From: CAZYTO01 sp964650405
GTDB lineage: Bacteria > Acidobacteriota > Thermoanaerobaculia > Gp7-AA8
NCBI GenBank assembly: GCA_964650405.1
Contig: CAZYTO010000097.1
Span: 1-17,931 of the forward strand
Direction: 5' to 3'
DNA length: 17,931 nucleotides
In this document: piece after piece, positions 1 to 6,940 of the stretch
How positions within the stretch are numbered: the stretch's first letter is position 1
Layout: each line of letters begins with the position of its first letter
Translations under genes and position numbers: made by a program
The notes under the pieces: generated by a model
The model's database searches: none
Told to the model about the DNA's origin: nothing
What the model saw: only the letters and a program-made list of their open reading frames with translations

Positions 1-2
1 CC

Positions 3-611
3 AACCTGGCCCGCGGCGCGCTGCTCACCGCATTGGAAGAGTATCCGCGGCTGGATGTGGAGGGATACCTGGGCAGGCTCGACGACCTGGCCGGCCGCGC
101 GGCGAAGCGCGGGAGTGACGGCGAGCCTCCCGTCTTCCGCCTCGGCCATCTCCACGCGGAGATGTTCGACGGCGACGGGTACCACGGCGATACCCAGAAC
201 TACTACGACGTCCGCAATGCCTATCTCAACGAAGTGATCGACCGCCGGATCGGGCTGCCGATCGCGCTGTCGATCGTCTTCCTCCACGCCGCCGGCCGCC
301 TCGGACTGCAAGCGCACGGCGTGGGGCTGCCCGGGCATTACATCGTCAAGGTGCAGTTCGAGCTGAACGAGATCTACGTCGACCCGTTTCACGGCGGAGC
401 GACGCTGACGATGGCCGAGATCAGCGAGATGCTCTCCAGCACGAGCCGCGGTCAGACGCGTCTCTCACCCCAACACCTGCGTGCCTGGAGTCCGCGCGAG
501 ACCCTCCTGCGCGTCCTGGGCAACCTGCAGGGCATGTACGCGCGCGCCGGCGAGGCGAGGAAGGCCGCGGCCGCGGCGGAGCGGATGGAACTGCTGCGGG
601 AAACGGGCTGA
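3..611 (+). CDS. SirB1-type transglutaminase-like/TPR protein (5' end outside window)
   Basis: The frame is open to the left edge. The residues before the first in-window start candidate (TTG at 33) already read like family sequence (ALLTALEEYPRLDVEGYL), so the true start lies upstream. The core segment NEVIDRRIGLPIALSIVFLHAAGRLGL, followed by a GVGLPGHYIVKV stretch and YVDPFHGG, is the hallmark of the SirB1/transglutaminase-like family (Transglut_core2). The C-terminal 45 or so residues (ETLLRVLGNLQGMYARAGEARKAAAAAERMELL) look like a TPR-type helical hairpin, as is usual in this family. Its biochemical role is poorly defined; members lack a proven protease or transglutaminase activity. The product is expected in the cytoplasm. 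Family assignment is confident, function is not. Confidence 0.85.
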   Translation, partial: NLARGALLTALEEYPRLDVEGYLGRLDDLAGRAAKRGSDGEPPVFRLGHLHAEMFDGDGYHGDTQNYYDVRNAYLNEVIDRRIGLPIALSIVFLHAAGRLGLQAHGVGLPGHYIVKVQFELNEIYVDPFHGGATLTMAEISEMLSSTSRGQTRLSPQHLRAWSPRETLLRVLGNLQGMYARAGEARKAAAAAERMELLRETG

Positions 612-677
612 CGAGCCGCAGCGCGCTCGCGACTTGATCTCTACATTCTGGGAAAAGGAATCGGGCAGGTCTGGCCA

Positions 678-848
678 ATGATTGCGCTCGGAGCTATCTT
701 TGTAGCGGCTGCCGTGGCTCAGAAAAAAGTGTATGGCAGAAAGATTGCCCTTCTGGAAGCCGAGTTGGCGCGAGTTGGTAACGAAAAGAGTCTCTTGCAG
801 CAGGAACGGACAGATTTGAGGCTCCAACGGTCAGCTGCCTTGAAGTGA
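678..848 (+). CDS. Small membrane-anchored coiled-coil protein, unrecognised
   Basis: A 56-codon frame (ATG 678, TGA 846-848) encodes a short hydrophobic N-terminus (MIALGAIFVAAAVA) followed by a charged, heptad-like helix (IALLEAELARVGNEKSLLQQ). I read it as a single-pass membrane protein with a short coiled coil. A weak AGG lies about 9 nt before the start. The stop is 12 nt before the next start, and that next gene has a GAGGGAG purine run at 847-853, so the two are probably cotranscribed. The DNA here is visibly less GC-rich than in the flanking metabolic genes, which may indicate acquisition. I do not recognise a family. A chance ORF cannot be excluded, but the spacing and protein-like composition favour a gene. 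Confidence 0.5.
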   Translation: MIALGAIFVAAAVAQKKVYGRKIALLEAELARVGNEKSLLQQERTDLRLQRSAALK

Positions 849-860
849 GGGAGACGATTT

Positions 861-1373
861 ATGCTGCTTGTACTTGCCTGTACGCTCATCCTGCTTGCGA
901 TGCTTGATCGCGCGCTCCGCCAGGAGCGAATCGGAAATGCTCAGCTCGAGGCCCGCTTTGCGTTCTTCGCCATTCGTGACGACCTTCGGAGACTCGGTCG
1001 CAACGGCGTAATTCCGCAAAACCCTTGGTTCGCGTACATGGATACCACCCTGACCCGATCGACCACGGCGGTTGAGCGCATCCACTTGTGGAATGCCATC
1101 GCCTACCTGCGAGCCTGCGACTATCAGTTGATCGAGCATGCAGAAAAGAAGCGGGCGCTTGCCATGAAGAAGCTCCCGGCACTTGCGGACATTCACTCCC
1201 GATACGGCGAGTCCGTGAGGAATCTCATTCGCGAGCGCCACACGTTGCTCTGGCAGGTACTGGATATCGTCGGGCGAGGCATTCTCAAGGTTGCGAGAGC
1301 GCGCGCCAGAATGCTGCGGGTAACCAACGGTCTCGAGACATCCGCCCTGCTCGAATACGCCTGCGCGACGTAG
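861..1373 (+). CDS. Hypothetical membrane-anchored protein, 170 aa
   Basis: The frame starts at ATG 861, preceded by a purine-rich GAGGGAG ribosome site. It begins with a hydrophobic segment (LLVLACTLILLAML, residues 2-15) that would act as a membrane anchor. The remainder is predicted helical, rich in Arg and Ala, with a central region containing NPWFAYMDTTLTRSTTAVERIHLWNAI and a basic C-terminal helix (ILKVARARARMLRV). No catalytic motif or known family is visible. It sits 12 nt after the small coiled-coil gene and before the aroDE leader. Both genes of the pair share the lower GC content. A role as a paired membrane complex is only inference from the shared architecture. Confidence 0.6.
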   Translation: MLLVLACTLILLAMLDRALRQERIGNAQLEARFAFFAIRDDLRRLGRNGVIPQNPWFAYMDTTLTRSTTAVERIHLWNAIAYLRACDYQLIEHAEKKRALAMKKLPALADIHSRYGESVRNLIRERHTLLWQVLDIVGRGILKVARARARMLRVTNGLETSALLEYACAT

Positions 1374-1435
1374 CCTCTTTCAGGAAAGCGCTCTTTCTTT
1401 GCCCGGCAGCTTGAACCGCTGCGCACGCGCCGCGC

Positions 1436-1464
1436 TTGACGAGCCTCCGCCGGCGCGATTACCC
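1436..1464 (+). promoter_or_regulatory. Candidate promoter for the trp leader and aroDE-trpE
   Basis: A TTGACG -35-like hexamer (1436-1441) is followed 15 to 17 nt later by a poor -10-like stretch, GATTACCC (1457-1464). If used, transcription would start close to the leader peptide ATG at 1474, giving a nearly leaderless message. The -35 is good and the -10 weak, so this is a guess supported mainly by its position just ahead of the leader peptide. Confidence 0.3.
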
Positions 1465-1473
1465 TGCCGAACC

Positions 1474-1521
1474 ATGACCTCGCACACGCGTCTCACGAAT
1501 TGGTGGTTTCCCAACCGATAG
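1474..1521 (+). CDS. trpL: Putative trp operon leader peptide, 15 aa with tandem Trp codons
   Basis: The frame ATG 1474 to TAG 1519-1521 encodes MTSHTRLTNWWFPNR, with two adjacent TGG codons (1501-1506) followed by TTT for Phe. Tandem Trp codons in a very short reading frame directly upstream of trpE-containing operons are the classic sensing element of ribosome-mediated attenuation. It ends 86 nt before the aroDE start and just before two mutually exclusive hairpins. There is no obvious Shine-Dalgarno site, which fits a near-leaderless start. Two consecutive Trp codons in 15 are very unlikely by chance, but no conservation data are available. Confidence 0.7.
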   Translation: MTSHTRLTNWWFPNR

Positions 1522-1562
1522 CGGGACGCGCTGCGCCCCGCGAACGAGAGGGGCGCGTTCTT
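1521..1562 (+). promoter_or_regulatory. Putative attenuator: antiterminator and terminator hairpins
   Basis: Two competing structures can be drawn. The antiterminator pairs GCGGG (1521-1525) with CCCGC (1537-1541). The terminator pairs GCGCCCC (1533-1539) with GGGGCGC (1550-1556) and is followed by TTCTT (1558-1562); an alternative longer stem pairs 1524-1531 with 1553-1560. Both use bases 1537-1539, so they exclude each other. A ribosome stalled at the Trp codons (1501-1506) leaves the 1521-1525 arm free; one that reaches the stop codon covers it. The T-run is short, so terminator strength is uncertain. Confidence 0.55.
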
Positions 1563-1607
1563 CAGCCACAACTAACGGGCCTCTTCTCGATCGCGACACA
1601 GCGAACG

Positions 1608-2918
1608 ATGAAGCTTTTCGTCACGACCTTCGACCTCCGGCCCGATGCCATCACCGCACTCGCCGCCCGCGACTGCGACGGGATCGAGCTGCGTGCCGAG
1701 AACGCGGAAGCGCTGGATCTCGCCGCCATCCGAGCCGCGACGAAGAAGCCGCTCCTCGTCACGTATCGGGGAGTGGAGGTCAGCGCTAAAAAGATCGCGG
1801 AGCGGATCGCCGCTGCGGTCGCCGCGGGAATCGATCTCGTCGACGTCGAGTGGCGCGAAGGCCTCGGTGAGATCCCGCACCGCGACCGCGTCGTTCTCTC
1901 GCATCACGACTACGAGGGGATCCCGGACGATCTCGAATCCCTTCTCGACGCGATGCTGGCCCGCGGCTGCGCGGAGGCGAAGCTCGCCGTGACGCCTCAC
2001 GACTTCGCCGGCAACGAGCGCCTCATGACCGCCCTCCGCACCCGCCCCGGCCTGACGCTGTTCGGGATGGGGGAGCGGGGAGCCTATTCACGCATCCTGG
2101 CGCCGTTCTTCGGCTCGCCACTGACGTTCGCGGCACCGGATGAGGCCCAGCTCGCCGCGCCCGGCCAGCTCGCACTCGACCGCGCGCTGGCGATCTATGG
2201 CACTGCAGCGGAACGTGCAACGGTGGGTGCAGCGGCGGGAGGCAAAGGAGCGGCGAACGGTGCGCTTCGCGTGTTCGCCATCGCCGGCAATCCCGCAGGC
2301 CACAGCCTCTCGCCGGCGATCCACAATCCACTCTTCCGCGAGCGCCACGTCGCCGCGGCCTACACCATCGCCTCGGTGGCCCGCTTCGACGAGCTCGCGG
2401 ACGCCTTTCTCCGAGGCGAGCTTTGCGGCCTGAGCGTCACGGCGCCGTTCAAGGAAGACGCCTACCGTTTCGCTCGCGACCACGGAGCGGACCTGCGTCC
2501 GCACGCCAGCGCCGCCGCGGCCGTGAATACGCTCGTCCGGACGCAAAGGGGGATCGTGGCCGACAACACCGACGTGGACGGCTTCCTCGCCCTCATCCCG
2601 CCGGGTGTCGGGCGCGCGGCGGTCATCGGCGCCGGCGGCACGGCGCGCGCGGCCATCGTGGCATTGCAGTTGCGGGGCATCGCTTTCGACGTCTTCAACC
2701 GGACGGAGCGCACGATCCTCGATCAGGTGACGCGGCCGCTCGCCGAGATCGAGGGCGACGGAGGCGTTGACTTCGTCATTGACACCCTTCCCGGCGACGT
2801 CCACCTCGACCTTCCACCGGTTCCAACCCTCGCCGCCGCGTATAGTCGCGGCGGATTGCCACTGCTCTACGAACAGGCGAAACGCCAGAACGTACTATTT
2901 CTCGAGGCCTTTTCATGA
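1608..2918 (+). CDS. aroDE: Bifunctional 3-dehydroquinate dehydratase (type I)/shikimate dehydrogenase
   Basis: This fusion carries out two consecutive shikimate-pathway steps: dehydration of 3-dehydroquinate and NADPH-dependent reduction of 3-dehydroshikimate. Residues 1-200 are a type I dehydroquinase: GIELR (26-29 region), SHHDYEG with catalytic His100, and AKLAVTP with the Schiff-base Lys125. Residues 222-436 are shikimate dehydrogenase: GHSLSP (231-236) for shikimate binding, catalytic Lys282 in SVTAPFKED, Asp322 in NTD, the GAGGTA nucleotide loop (341-346) and NRT (364-366). A Gly/Ala-rich linker joins them. ATG 1608 is chosen because the domain begins at MKLFVTTF; the longer frame from 1500 would overlap the leader peptide. 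The stop overlaps the trpE ATG (ATGA). Similar fusions occur in plants and some bacteria, usually in this AroD-AroE order. Confidence 0.93.
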   Translation: MKLFVTTFDLRPDAITALAARDCDGIELRAENAEALDLAAIRAATKKPLLVTYRGVEVSAKKIAERIAAAVAAGIDLVDVEWREGLGEIPHRDRVVLSHHDYEGIPDDLESLLDAMLARGCAEAKLAVTPHDFAGNERLMTALRTRPGLTLFGMGERGAYSRILAPFFGSPLTFAAPDEAQLAAPGQLALDRALAIYGTAAERATVGAAAGGKGAANGALRVFAIAGNPAGHSLSPAIHNPLFRERHVAAAYTIASVARFDELADAFLRGELCGLSVTAPFKEDAYRFARDHGADLRPHASAAAAVNTLVRTQRGIVADNTDVDGFLALIPPGVGRAAVIGAGGTARAAIVALQLRGIAFDVFNRTERTILDQVTRPLAEIEGDGGVDFVIDTLPGDVHLDLPPVPTLAAAYSRGGLPLLYEQAKRQNVLFLEAFS

Positions 2919-4321
2919 GATTCGAAGACCTTCGTTCCGACTACGACATCGTCCCCGTCGTCCGCGAGCTCAGCGCCGACACCATCACCCCCGTGGCTGC
3001 CTTCACGGCCCTGGCCGGAAGCGGCGACGCCTTTCTCTTCGAGAGCGTCGAGCGGGGCGAGAACGTCGGCCGGTACTCCTTCGTCGGTTTCGACCCGCGC
3101 CGCCGGCTGCGTTTCGAGCGCGACGCGCAGAATGCCGCGGCCCTGCTCAACGACGAGCTGCGCCAGCTCCGCATCTACAACGAGGAGAAACTCCCGCCCT
3201 TCTTCGGGGGCGCCGTGGGGTATTTCGGCTACGGCGTGGCCGGCTGGACGGAGCGCATCCCCGACTCGCAGCGGGACGACCTCGGCGTGGCCGACGCCCA
3301 GCTCCTCTTCTTCGACAACGTCGTGGTCTTCGACCACGTCCGCCAGCGCCTCTACGTCATCGCCAGCCTCTTCACCTCGGACGCGCACGCGTCGTTCGAG
3401 GAGGCCGAACGGCGGATCGAGCACGCCATCGAACGGCTCAAGGCGGCCCGCATCGACCTCATCCCCATGCCGCCCGCGCCACCCGCCGAGATGGAGTCGA
3501 ACTTCTCACGCGAAGAGTTCGAGCAGATGATCCTCCGGGCCAAGGAGGAGATCATTGCCGGCGAGATCTTCCAGATCGTGCTCGCTCAGCGGTGGTCGAC
3601 GCCGTTCGATGCCGCCGACGCCCTCAGCCTTTACCGCGCCCTGCGGTCGATCAATCCGTCGCCCTATCTCTTCCTCCTGCGGACGAGCGACGTCACGCGC
3701 GTCGGCGCCTCGCCGGAGATGCTCGTGCGCGTCAGCGGCAAGCTGGCCGAGACGCGGCCCATCGCCGGGACGCTTCCCCGCGGCGCCACGCACGAGGAGG
3801 ACAAGCAGCTCGAAGCGCGCCTCGTGGCCGATCCGAAGGAGAACGCGGAGCACCTCATGCTGGTCGACCTCGGCCGCAATGACCTCGGCCGCGTGGCCGC
3901 CAGCGGCTCGGTGGCCGTGAGCGAGTTTCGCCACGTGGAGCGCTACAGCCACGTCATGCACCTCGTCACCAACGTCCAGGCCCGGCTCCGCGAGGGGCGG
4001 ACGGCCGTCGATTGCTTCCTCTCCTGCTTCCCGGCCGGCACGCTCACCGGCGCCCCGAAGATCCGGGCCATGGAGCTCATCGACCAGCTCGAGACCGTGC
4101 GCCGCGGTCCCTACGGCGGCGCCGTGGCCTACTTCGGCTTCTCCGGCAACCTCGACTCCTGCATCACCATCCGCACCGTGATCCTGGCCAACGGCAAGGC
4201 TTACGTCGAGGCCGGCGCCGGCATCGTCTACGACTCCGATCCCGGCCGTGAGTACCAGGAGACGCTGGACAAGAGCGCCGCCCTGCGACGGGCCATCGGC
4301 ATGGTGCAAGCGATGAAGTGA
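2915..4321 (+). CDS. trpE: Anthranilate synthase component I
   Basis: The chorismate-utilising enzyme makes anthranilate from chorismate using ammonia supplied by a TrpG glutaminase partner. The 468-aa length is typical. The N-terminal domain has the FESVERGENVGRYSFVGFDP segment that corresponds to the Trp feedback-binding region. The C-terminal catalytic domain has TRPIAGTLPRG (280-290), DLGRNDLGR (318-326), CFPAGTLTGAPKIRAMELI (from 371), and the YVEAGAGIVYDSDP metal/substrate region. Ala284 in PIAGT, rather than the Lys of aminodeoxychorismate synthases (PIKGT), supports TrpE over PabB. The start overlaps the aroDE stop by 4 nt, implying translational coupling and control by the upstream Trp attenuator. 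No trpG, trpD or trpC follows; the operon ends at the convergent DUF4230 gene. Confidence 0.95.
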   Translation: MRFEDLRSDYDIVPVVRELSADTITPVAAFTALAGSGDAFLFESVERGENVGRYSFVGFDPRRRLRFERDAQNAAALLNDELRQLRIYNEEKLPPFFGGAVGYFGYGVAGWTERIPDSQRDDLGVADAQLLFFDNVVVFDHVRQRLYVIASLFTSDAHASFEEAERRIEHAIERLKAARIDLIPMPPAPPAEMESNFSREEFEQMILRAKEEIIAGEIFQIVLAQRWSTPFDAADALSLYRALRSINPSPYLFLLRTSDVTRVGASPEMLVRVSGKLAETRPIAGTLPRGATHEEDKQLEARLVADPKENAEHLMLVDLGRNDLGRVAASGSVAVSEFRHVERYSHVMHLVTNVQARLREGRTAVDCFLSCFPAGTLTGAPKIRAMELIDQLETVRRGPYGGAVAYFGFSGNLDSCITIRTVILANGKAYVEAGAGIVYDSDPGREYQETLDKSAALRRAIGMVQAMK

Positions 4322-4336
4322 AGGGCGACAGACGGT

Positions 4337-4438
4337 AAGGGCGAAGGGCGAAGGAAGAAGGGCGAAGGAGGAGCGAGAACGCTTAGCATTCCTCGATCGG
4401 TCTTCTCTTTCGCCCTTCCTCCTTCGCCCTTCGCCCTT
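4337..4438. repeat. Inverted pair of heptamer tandem arrays between convergent genes
   Basis: The left arm (4337-4366) is a 7-bp tandem array of GGGCGAA units (4339, 4346, variant at 4353, 4360). The right arm (4409-4438) is the complementary TTCGCCC array. The arms match at 29 of 30 positions and enclose a 42-nt loop. The element fills the space between trpE and the convergent DUF4230 gene. As RNA it would form a long stem from either strand and could serve as a bidirectional transcription stop, although no long T-run follows. Confidence 0.85.
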
Positions 4439-4444
4439 CCTCGT

Positions 4445-5086
4445 TCATCCTCCGCTCCTGGGCTCGTCAAAGACGACCTTCCGCGCTCCCAGCGCCTTGG
4501 CCAGCTCCGCGATCCGGGCCTGCGCGTCGAGCTCCGCGGTCTGCAGGATGCCGCGGCGCACGGCCTCGTTCCGGATGCTTTGTTCGGCGTACTGGCGGGC
4601 GCGTGCTTCGAGCTGCTGGTCGGCGCGCCGGAAGACGCCGGTGCGGCGGTTGACGACGTGGGTCTGGCGGTTGTCGAGGCGCGTCACCAGGATCATGGAC
4701 GGCGGCAGGCGGATGAGGACCGTGCCGCTGGTGTCACGCCGGATGTCGCCCGGCTGAAGCTGGCTGAGATCGACACCGGCGATGACGTCACCGACGGCAT
4801 AGAGGGTCACTTCGTCGCCGGCCAGGACGTCGGGGATCAGCGCGTACGTCTGGGAAATCGTCCCTACGTGGGTCACGCGCATGGCCGCCGTCTCCAGGCG
4901 GTTGAGGCCGCGGATCTGGTTGACGACGAGCGCCAGATCCACCATCTCTTCGCGCGGCTTCGTCAGGCCGGTGGCGGTACGGGCGGTGTCGCGAATCACC
5001 AATACCGCCACGGCGAGCACCACGACCGCTGCTCCGGCCAGAACGACGGCCACCCGGCTGCTGTTGAATCGACCTTCCACTTTCAT
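4445..5086 (-). CDS. DUF4230-like single-pass membrane protein
   Basis: The 213-aa product has a short basic N-terminus, one strong membrane segment (about residues 11-32, VAVVLAGAAVVVLAVAVLVI) and a soluble domain outside the membrane. The domain pattern (RLETAAMRVTHVGTI, LYAVGDVIAGVDLSQLQPGDI, VLIRLPPSMILVTRLDNRQTHVVNRRTGVF) followed by a long charged helix (ARQYAEQSIRNEAVRRGILQTAELDAQARIAELAKALG) matches the DUF4230 family as I know it; its function is unknown. ATG 5086 lacks a clear ribosome site. It lies 48 nt after the rib-linked hypothetical gene, so it may be the last gene of that transcript. A weak TTGAAT/CATAAC promoter-like pair near 5115-5140 could drive it separately. Confidence 0.7.
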   Translation of the reverse strand: MKVEGRFNSSRVAVVLAGAAVVVLAVAVLVIRDTARTATGLTKPREEMVDLALVVNQIRGLNRLETAAMRVTHVGTISQTYALIPDVLAGDEVTLYAVGDVIAGVDLSQLQPGDIRRDTSGTVLIRLPPSMILVTRLDNRQTHVVNRRTGVFRRADQQLEARARQYAEQSIRNEAVRRGILQTAELDAQARIAELAKALGARKVVFDEPRSGG

Positions 5087-5134
5087 GTGACGCTTTTGAC
5101 AAATCCTGTTATGATCCGCCGCACTCGGCCGGAT

Positions 5135-6205
5135 TCAAGGAAGCTTCCAAGTCGGACCCGACTCCCGCGGAAGCCCTGCATCGCGCCGCAGCCTCCACTG
5201 CTTCGAGACGTGATCGCAATACGCGGACCGTCCGGTCTCGATCCACTCCGTCAGCATATCGACACTGATCTCGTCCAGGGCCTCCACGATCGACAGGCTG
5301 GCCGCCTCGGCGATACGCACGATGGGCTTGTCGAGCTGGGCCACCACCCGCGCGGAGCGTGCCAGACGCGTGGCGGTCTCGACCTCATGCTTCATGGCCA
5401 GCATGCGCGTGGCCGTGAGCGTCAGCAGCACCGCGCCGTTCCAGTTCGAGCGCCGCTCCCACCGCGGCGGGGTGATGAAGTCGTCCGCACCGATCTCGTC
5501 CGCCAGCGCGGCGATGTGGCGCTCCGTGGCGATCGTCAGCGGCTCGAGGTCGGCATGGAAGAGCTGGTCATAGCTCTCCTCGTCGCTGCCCAGTGATTCG
5601 GCGAGCGCCTTCCGGACTCCCGCGTCGAGATCGACGGTAAATGACGCGAAGAAGCGTGCGTCGTGAGCCCGGGCCAGCTCCGCGAGCTGCGAAAGCACCG
5701 CGAAGCCGGTGGTCACGGGAACGACGACCGGAACCGCGACTCCGTACGCCAGGCCGCGCTTCTGGGCCTCCTTGCAAAGCGCCGCGATCGCGGGAAGGTC
5801 GAGCGGCCAGGCGCTGACGGCAAAGACGGTGCCGTCCGGCACGTCGCGCGGCAGCGCCCCGTGCGTGGAGATGAGCTGCAGGGCGATGCAACGCTGCGCG
5901 GTACAGGCGCGCAATGCCTCTTCGCCGCGCCGGAAGACCACTTCGGCGAAGTCGCTCGTTTCGATGAGCACCGGCTCGCCCAGCGGCTGGCGGACGGTGG
6001 CCCGCTCGATCTCGCCTTCCACGTCTTCACACACCGTGACCTCGGCGCGCTCGACGTGGTTGGCGCGCAGGCTGAGGTAGTCGATGGCGATGGGAGCGGC
6101 GCGCCGCGCGCTGTACGGGGCGAGGACCGTCGCCGCCCAGAACGGCGGTTCCGGCGCCGCGGCTCGCTGGAGCCGGAGATGCGGCGCCTTGCGGTAGACG
6201 ATCAC
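5135..6205 (-). CDS. Hypothetical protein translationally coupled to ribE, 356 aa
   Basis: The GTG at 6205-6203 overlaps the ribE stop as GTGA, so I prefer it to the longer frame reaching 6451, which would lie inside ribE in another frame. The N-terminal half reads like alternating strands and helices (APIAIDYLSLRANHVERAEVTV, CIALQLISTHGALP, GTVFAVSAWPLDLPAIAALCKEA, LAYGVAVPVVVPVTTGFAVLSQLAELARAHDARFFASFTV), reminiscent of a TIM-barrel half. The C-terminal third is helical (RSNWNGAVLLTLTATRMLAMK and LARSARVVAQLDKPIVRIAEAA). There is no CxxxCxxC cluster, so a canonical radical SAM enzyme is excluded. I do not recognise a family. Coupling to ribE suggests a role tied to riboflavin or flavin use, which is inference only. 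Confidence 0.7.
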   Translation of the reverse strand: MIVYRKAPHLRLQRAAAPEPPFWAATVLAPYSARRAAPIAIDYLSLRANHVERAEVTVCEDVEGEIERATVRQPLGEPVLIETSDFAEVVFRRGEEALRACTAQRCIALQLISTHGALPRDVPDGTVFAVSAWPLDLPAIAALCKEAQKRGLAYGVAVPVVVPVTTGFAVLSQLAELARAHDARFFASFTVDLDAGVRKALAESLGSDEESYDQLFHADLEPLTIATERHIAALADEIGADDFITPPRWERRSNWNGAVLLTLTATRMLAMKHEVETATRLARSARVVAQLDKPIVRIAEAASLSIVEALDEISVDMLTEWIETGRSAYCDHVSKQWRLRRDAGLPRESGPTWKLP

Positions 6206-6810
6206 CCCGTGCGCATCCCGGCCAGGTACGGCGCGACGAGGTTGCGCACGTACTTGGCCATCATGTCGAGCTCCAGGTTCACGCGGTCCCCGGCGCGCGC
6301 CGCGCCGAGGGTCGTGCGGCGCAGCGTTTCCGGAATGAGGGCGGCGCCGAACGTCGAACCGTCGGGCTCGACGATCGTCAGCGAGATCCCGTCCACGGCG
6401 ATCGAGCCCTTGCTCACCACCAGATCGGCGAACTCCCCTGGGAAGCTCCACCGGTAAACCGCAAAGTTTCCCTCCGCGGCGATCGACACGAGCGTCCCGA
6501 CGCAGTCGACGTGCCCCTGGACGATGTGCCCGCCGAGCCGGTCGGAGAGCGTGAGCGCGCGCTCGACGTTCACTCGCGCGCCGGCGGTCAGGGCGCCGAG
6601 AGTGGTCTTCGCCAGCGTCTCGTTCGAAACGTCCGTGAGCAGGGAACCATCGTCCTGCGGCAGGACGGTGAGACAGACCCCGTTCACCGCCAGGCTCTCG
6701 CCCCGCACGAACGGCTCCTCGAAGGTCGTGTGCAGGCGCAGACGGGCCCCGTCGCCGAGCCTCTCGAGCCCGTCGATCGTGGCGGAGTGGAGGATGATGC
6801 CGGTGAACAT
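6202..6810 (-). CDS. ribE: Riboflavin synthase, alpha-chain type
   Basis: The enzyme dismutates two 6,7-dimethyl-8-ribityllumazine molecules to riboflavin. The 202-aa protein has the diagnostic N-terminus MFTGI and two tandem lumazine-binding repeats: the first contains GESLAVNGVCLTVL and ends in GARVNVERAL, the second contains SDRLGGHIVQGHVDCVG and KGSIAVDGISLTIV and ends in DRVNLELDMMAKYV. It is slightly shorter than the E. coli enzyme. ATG is at 6810-6808. It is separated from ribD by an octamer repeat array, and its stop overlaps the start of the next gene. The genes for lumazine synthase and RibAB are not in the window. Confidence 0.95.
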   Translation of the reverse strand: MFTGIILHSATIDGLERLGDGARLRLHTTFEEPFVRGESLAVNGVCLTVLPQDDGSLLTDVSNETLAKTTLGALTAGARVNVERALTLSDRLGGHIVQGHVDCVGTLVSIAAEGNFAVYRWSFPGEFADLVVSKGSIAVDGISLTIVEPDGSTFGAALIPETLRRTTLGAARAGDRVNLELDMMAKYVRNLVAPYLAGMRTG

Positions 6811-6813
6811 TCG

Positions 6814-6940
6814 TTGATTCGCTTAATCGCGTAATCGCTTAATCGCTGATTCGCTGATTCGCTGATTCGCCTATTCGTTTGTCGCTCGCCGGTCACTCGG
6901 GCGAATAAGCGAATAAGCGATTAAGCGACTCAGCGAATAA
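6814..6940. repeat. Octamer tandem arrays in inverted orientation between ribD and ribE
   Basis: The left array (6814-6877) has eight 8-bp units: TTGATTCG, CTTAATCG, CGTAATCG, CTTAATCG, CTGATTCG three times, CCTATTCG. The right array (6901-6940) has five units, GCGAATAA twice, GCGATTAA, GCGACTCA, GCGAATAA, which are the same family on the other strand. A 23-nt middle (6878-6900) contains GCTCGCC. The two arrays can fold into an imperfect stem. The right array runs into ribD and contributes its final codons and TGA stop (6930-6932). Confidence 0.9.

Noticed and set aside
1500..1607. Upstream extension of aroDE to a GTG at 1500
   Set aside because: The added 36 residues have no family similarity and lie over the leader peptide and attenuator hairpins; the domain starts at 1608.
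2767..3882. 371-aa plus-strand frame overlapping aroDE and trpE
   Set aside because: Arg/Pro-rich out-of-frame translation of trpE, which has complete family motifs in its own frame.
6206..6451. Upstream extension of the rib-linked hypothetical gene
   Set aside because: It lies inside ribE in a different frame and is Arg/Gly-rich; the GTGA overlap at 6205 is the natural start.
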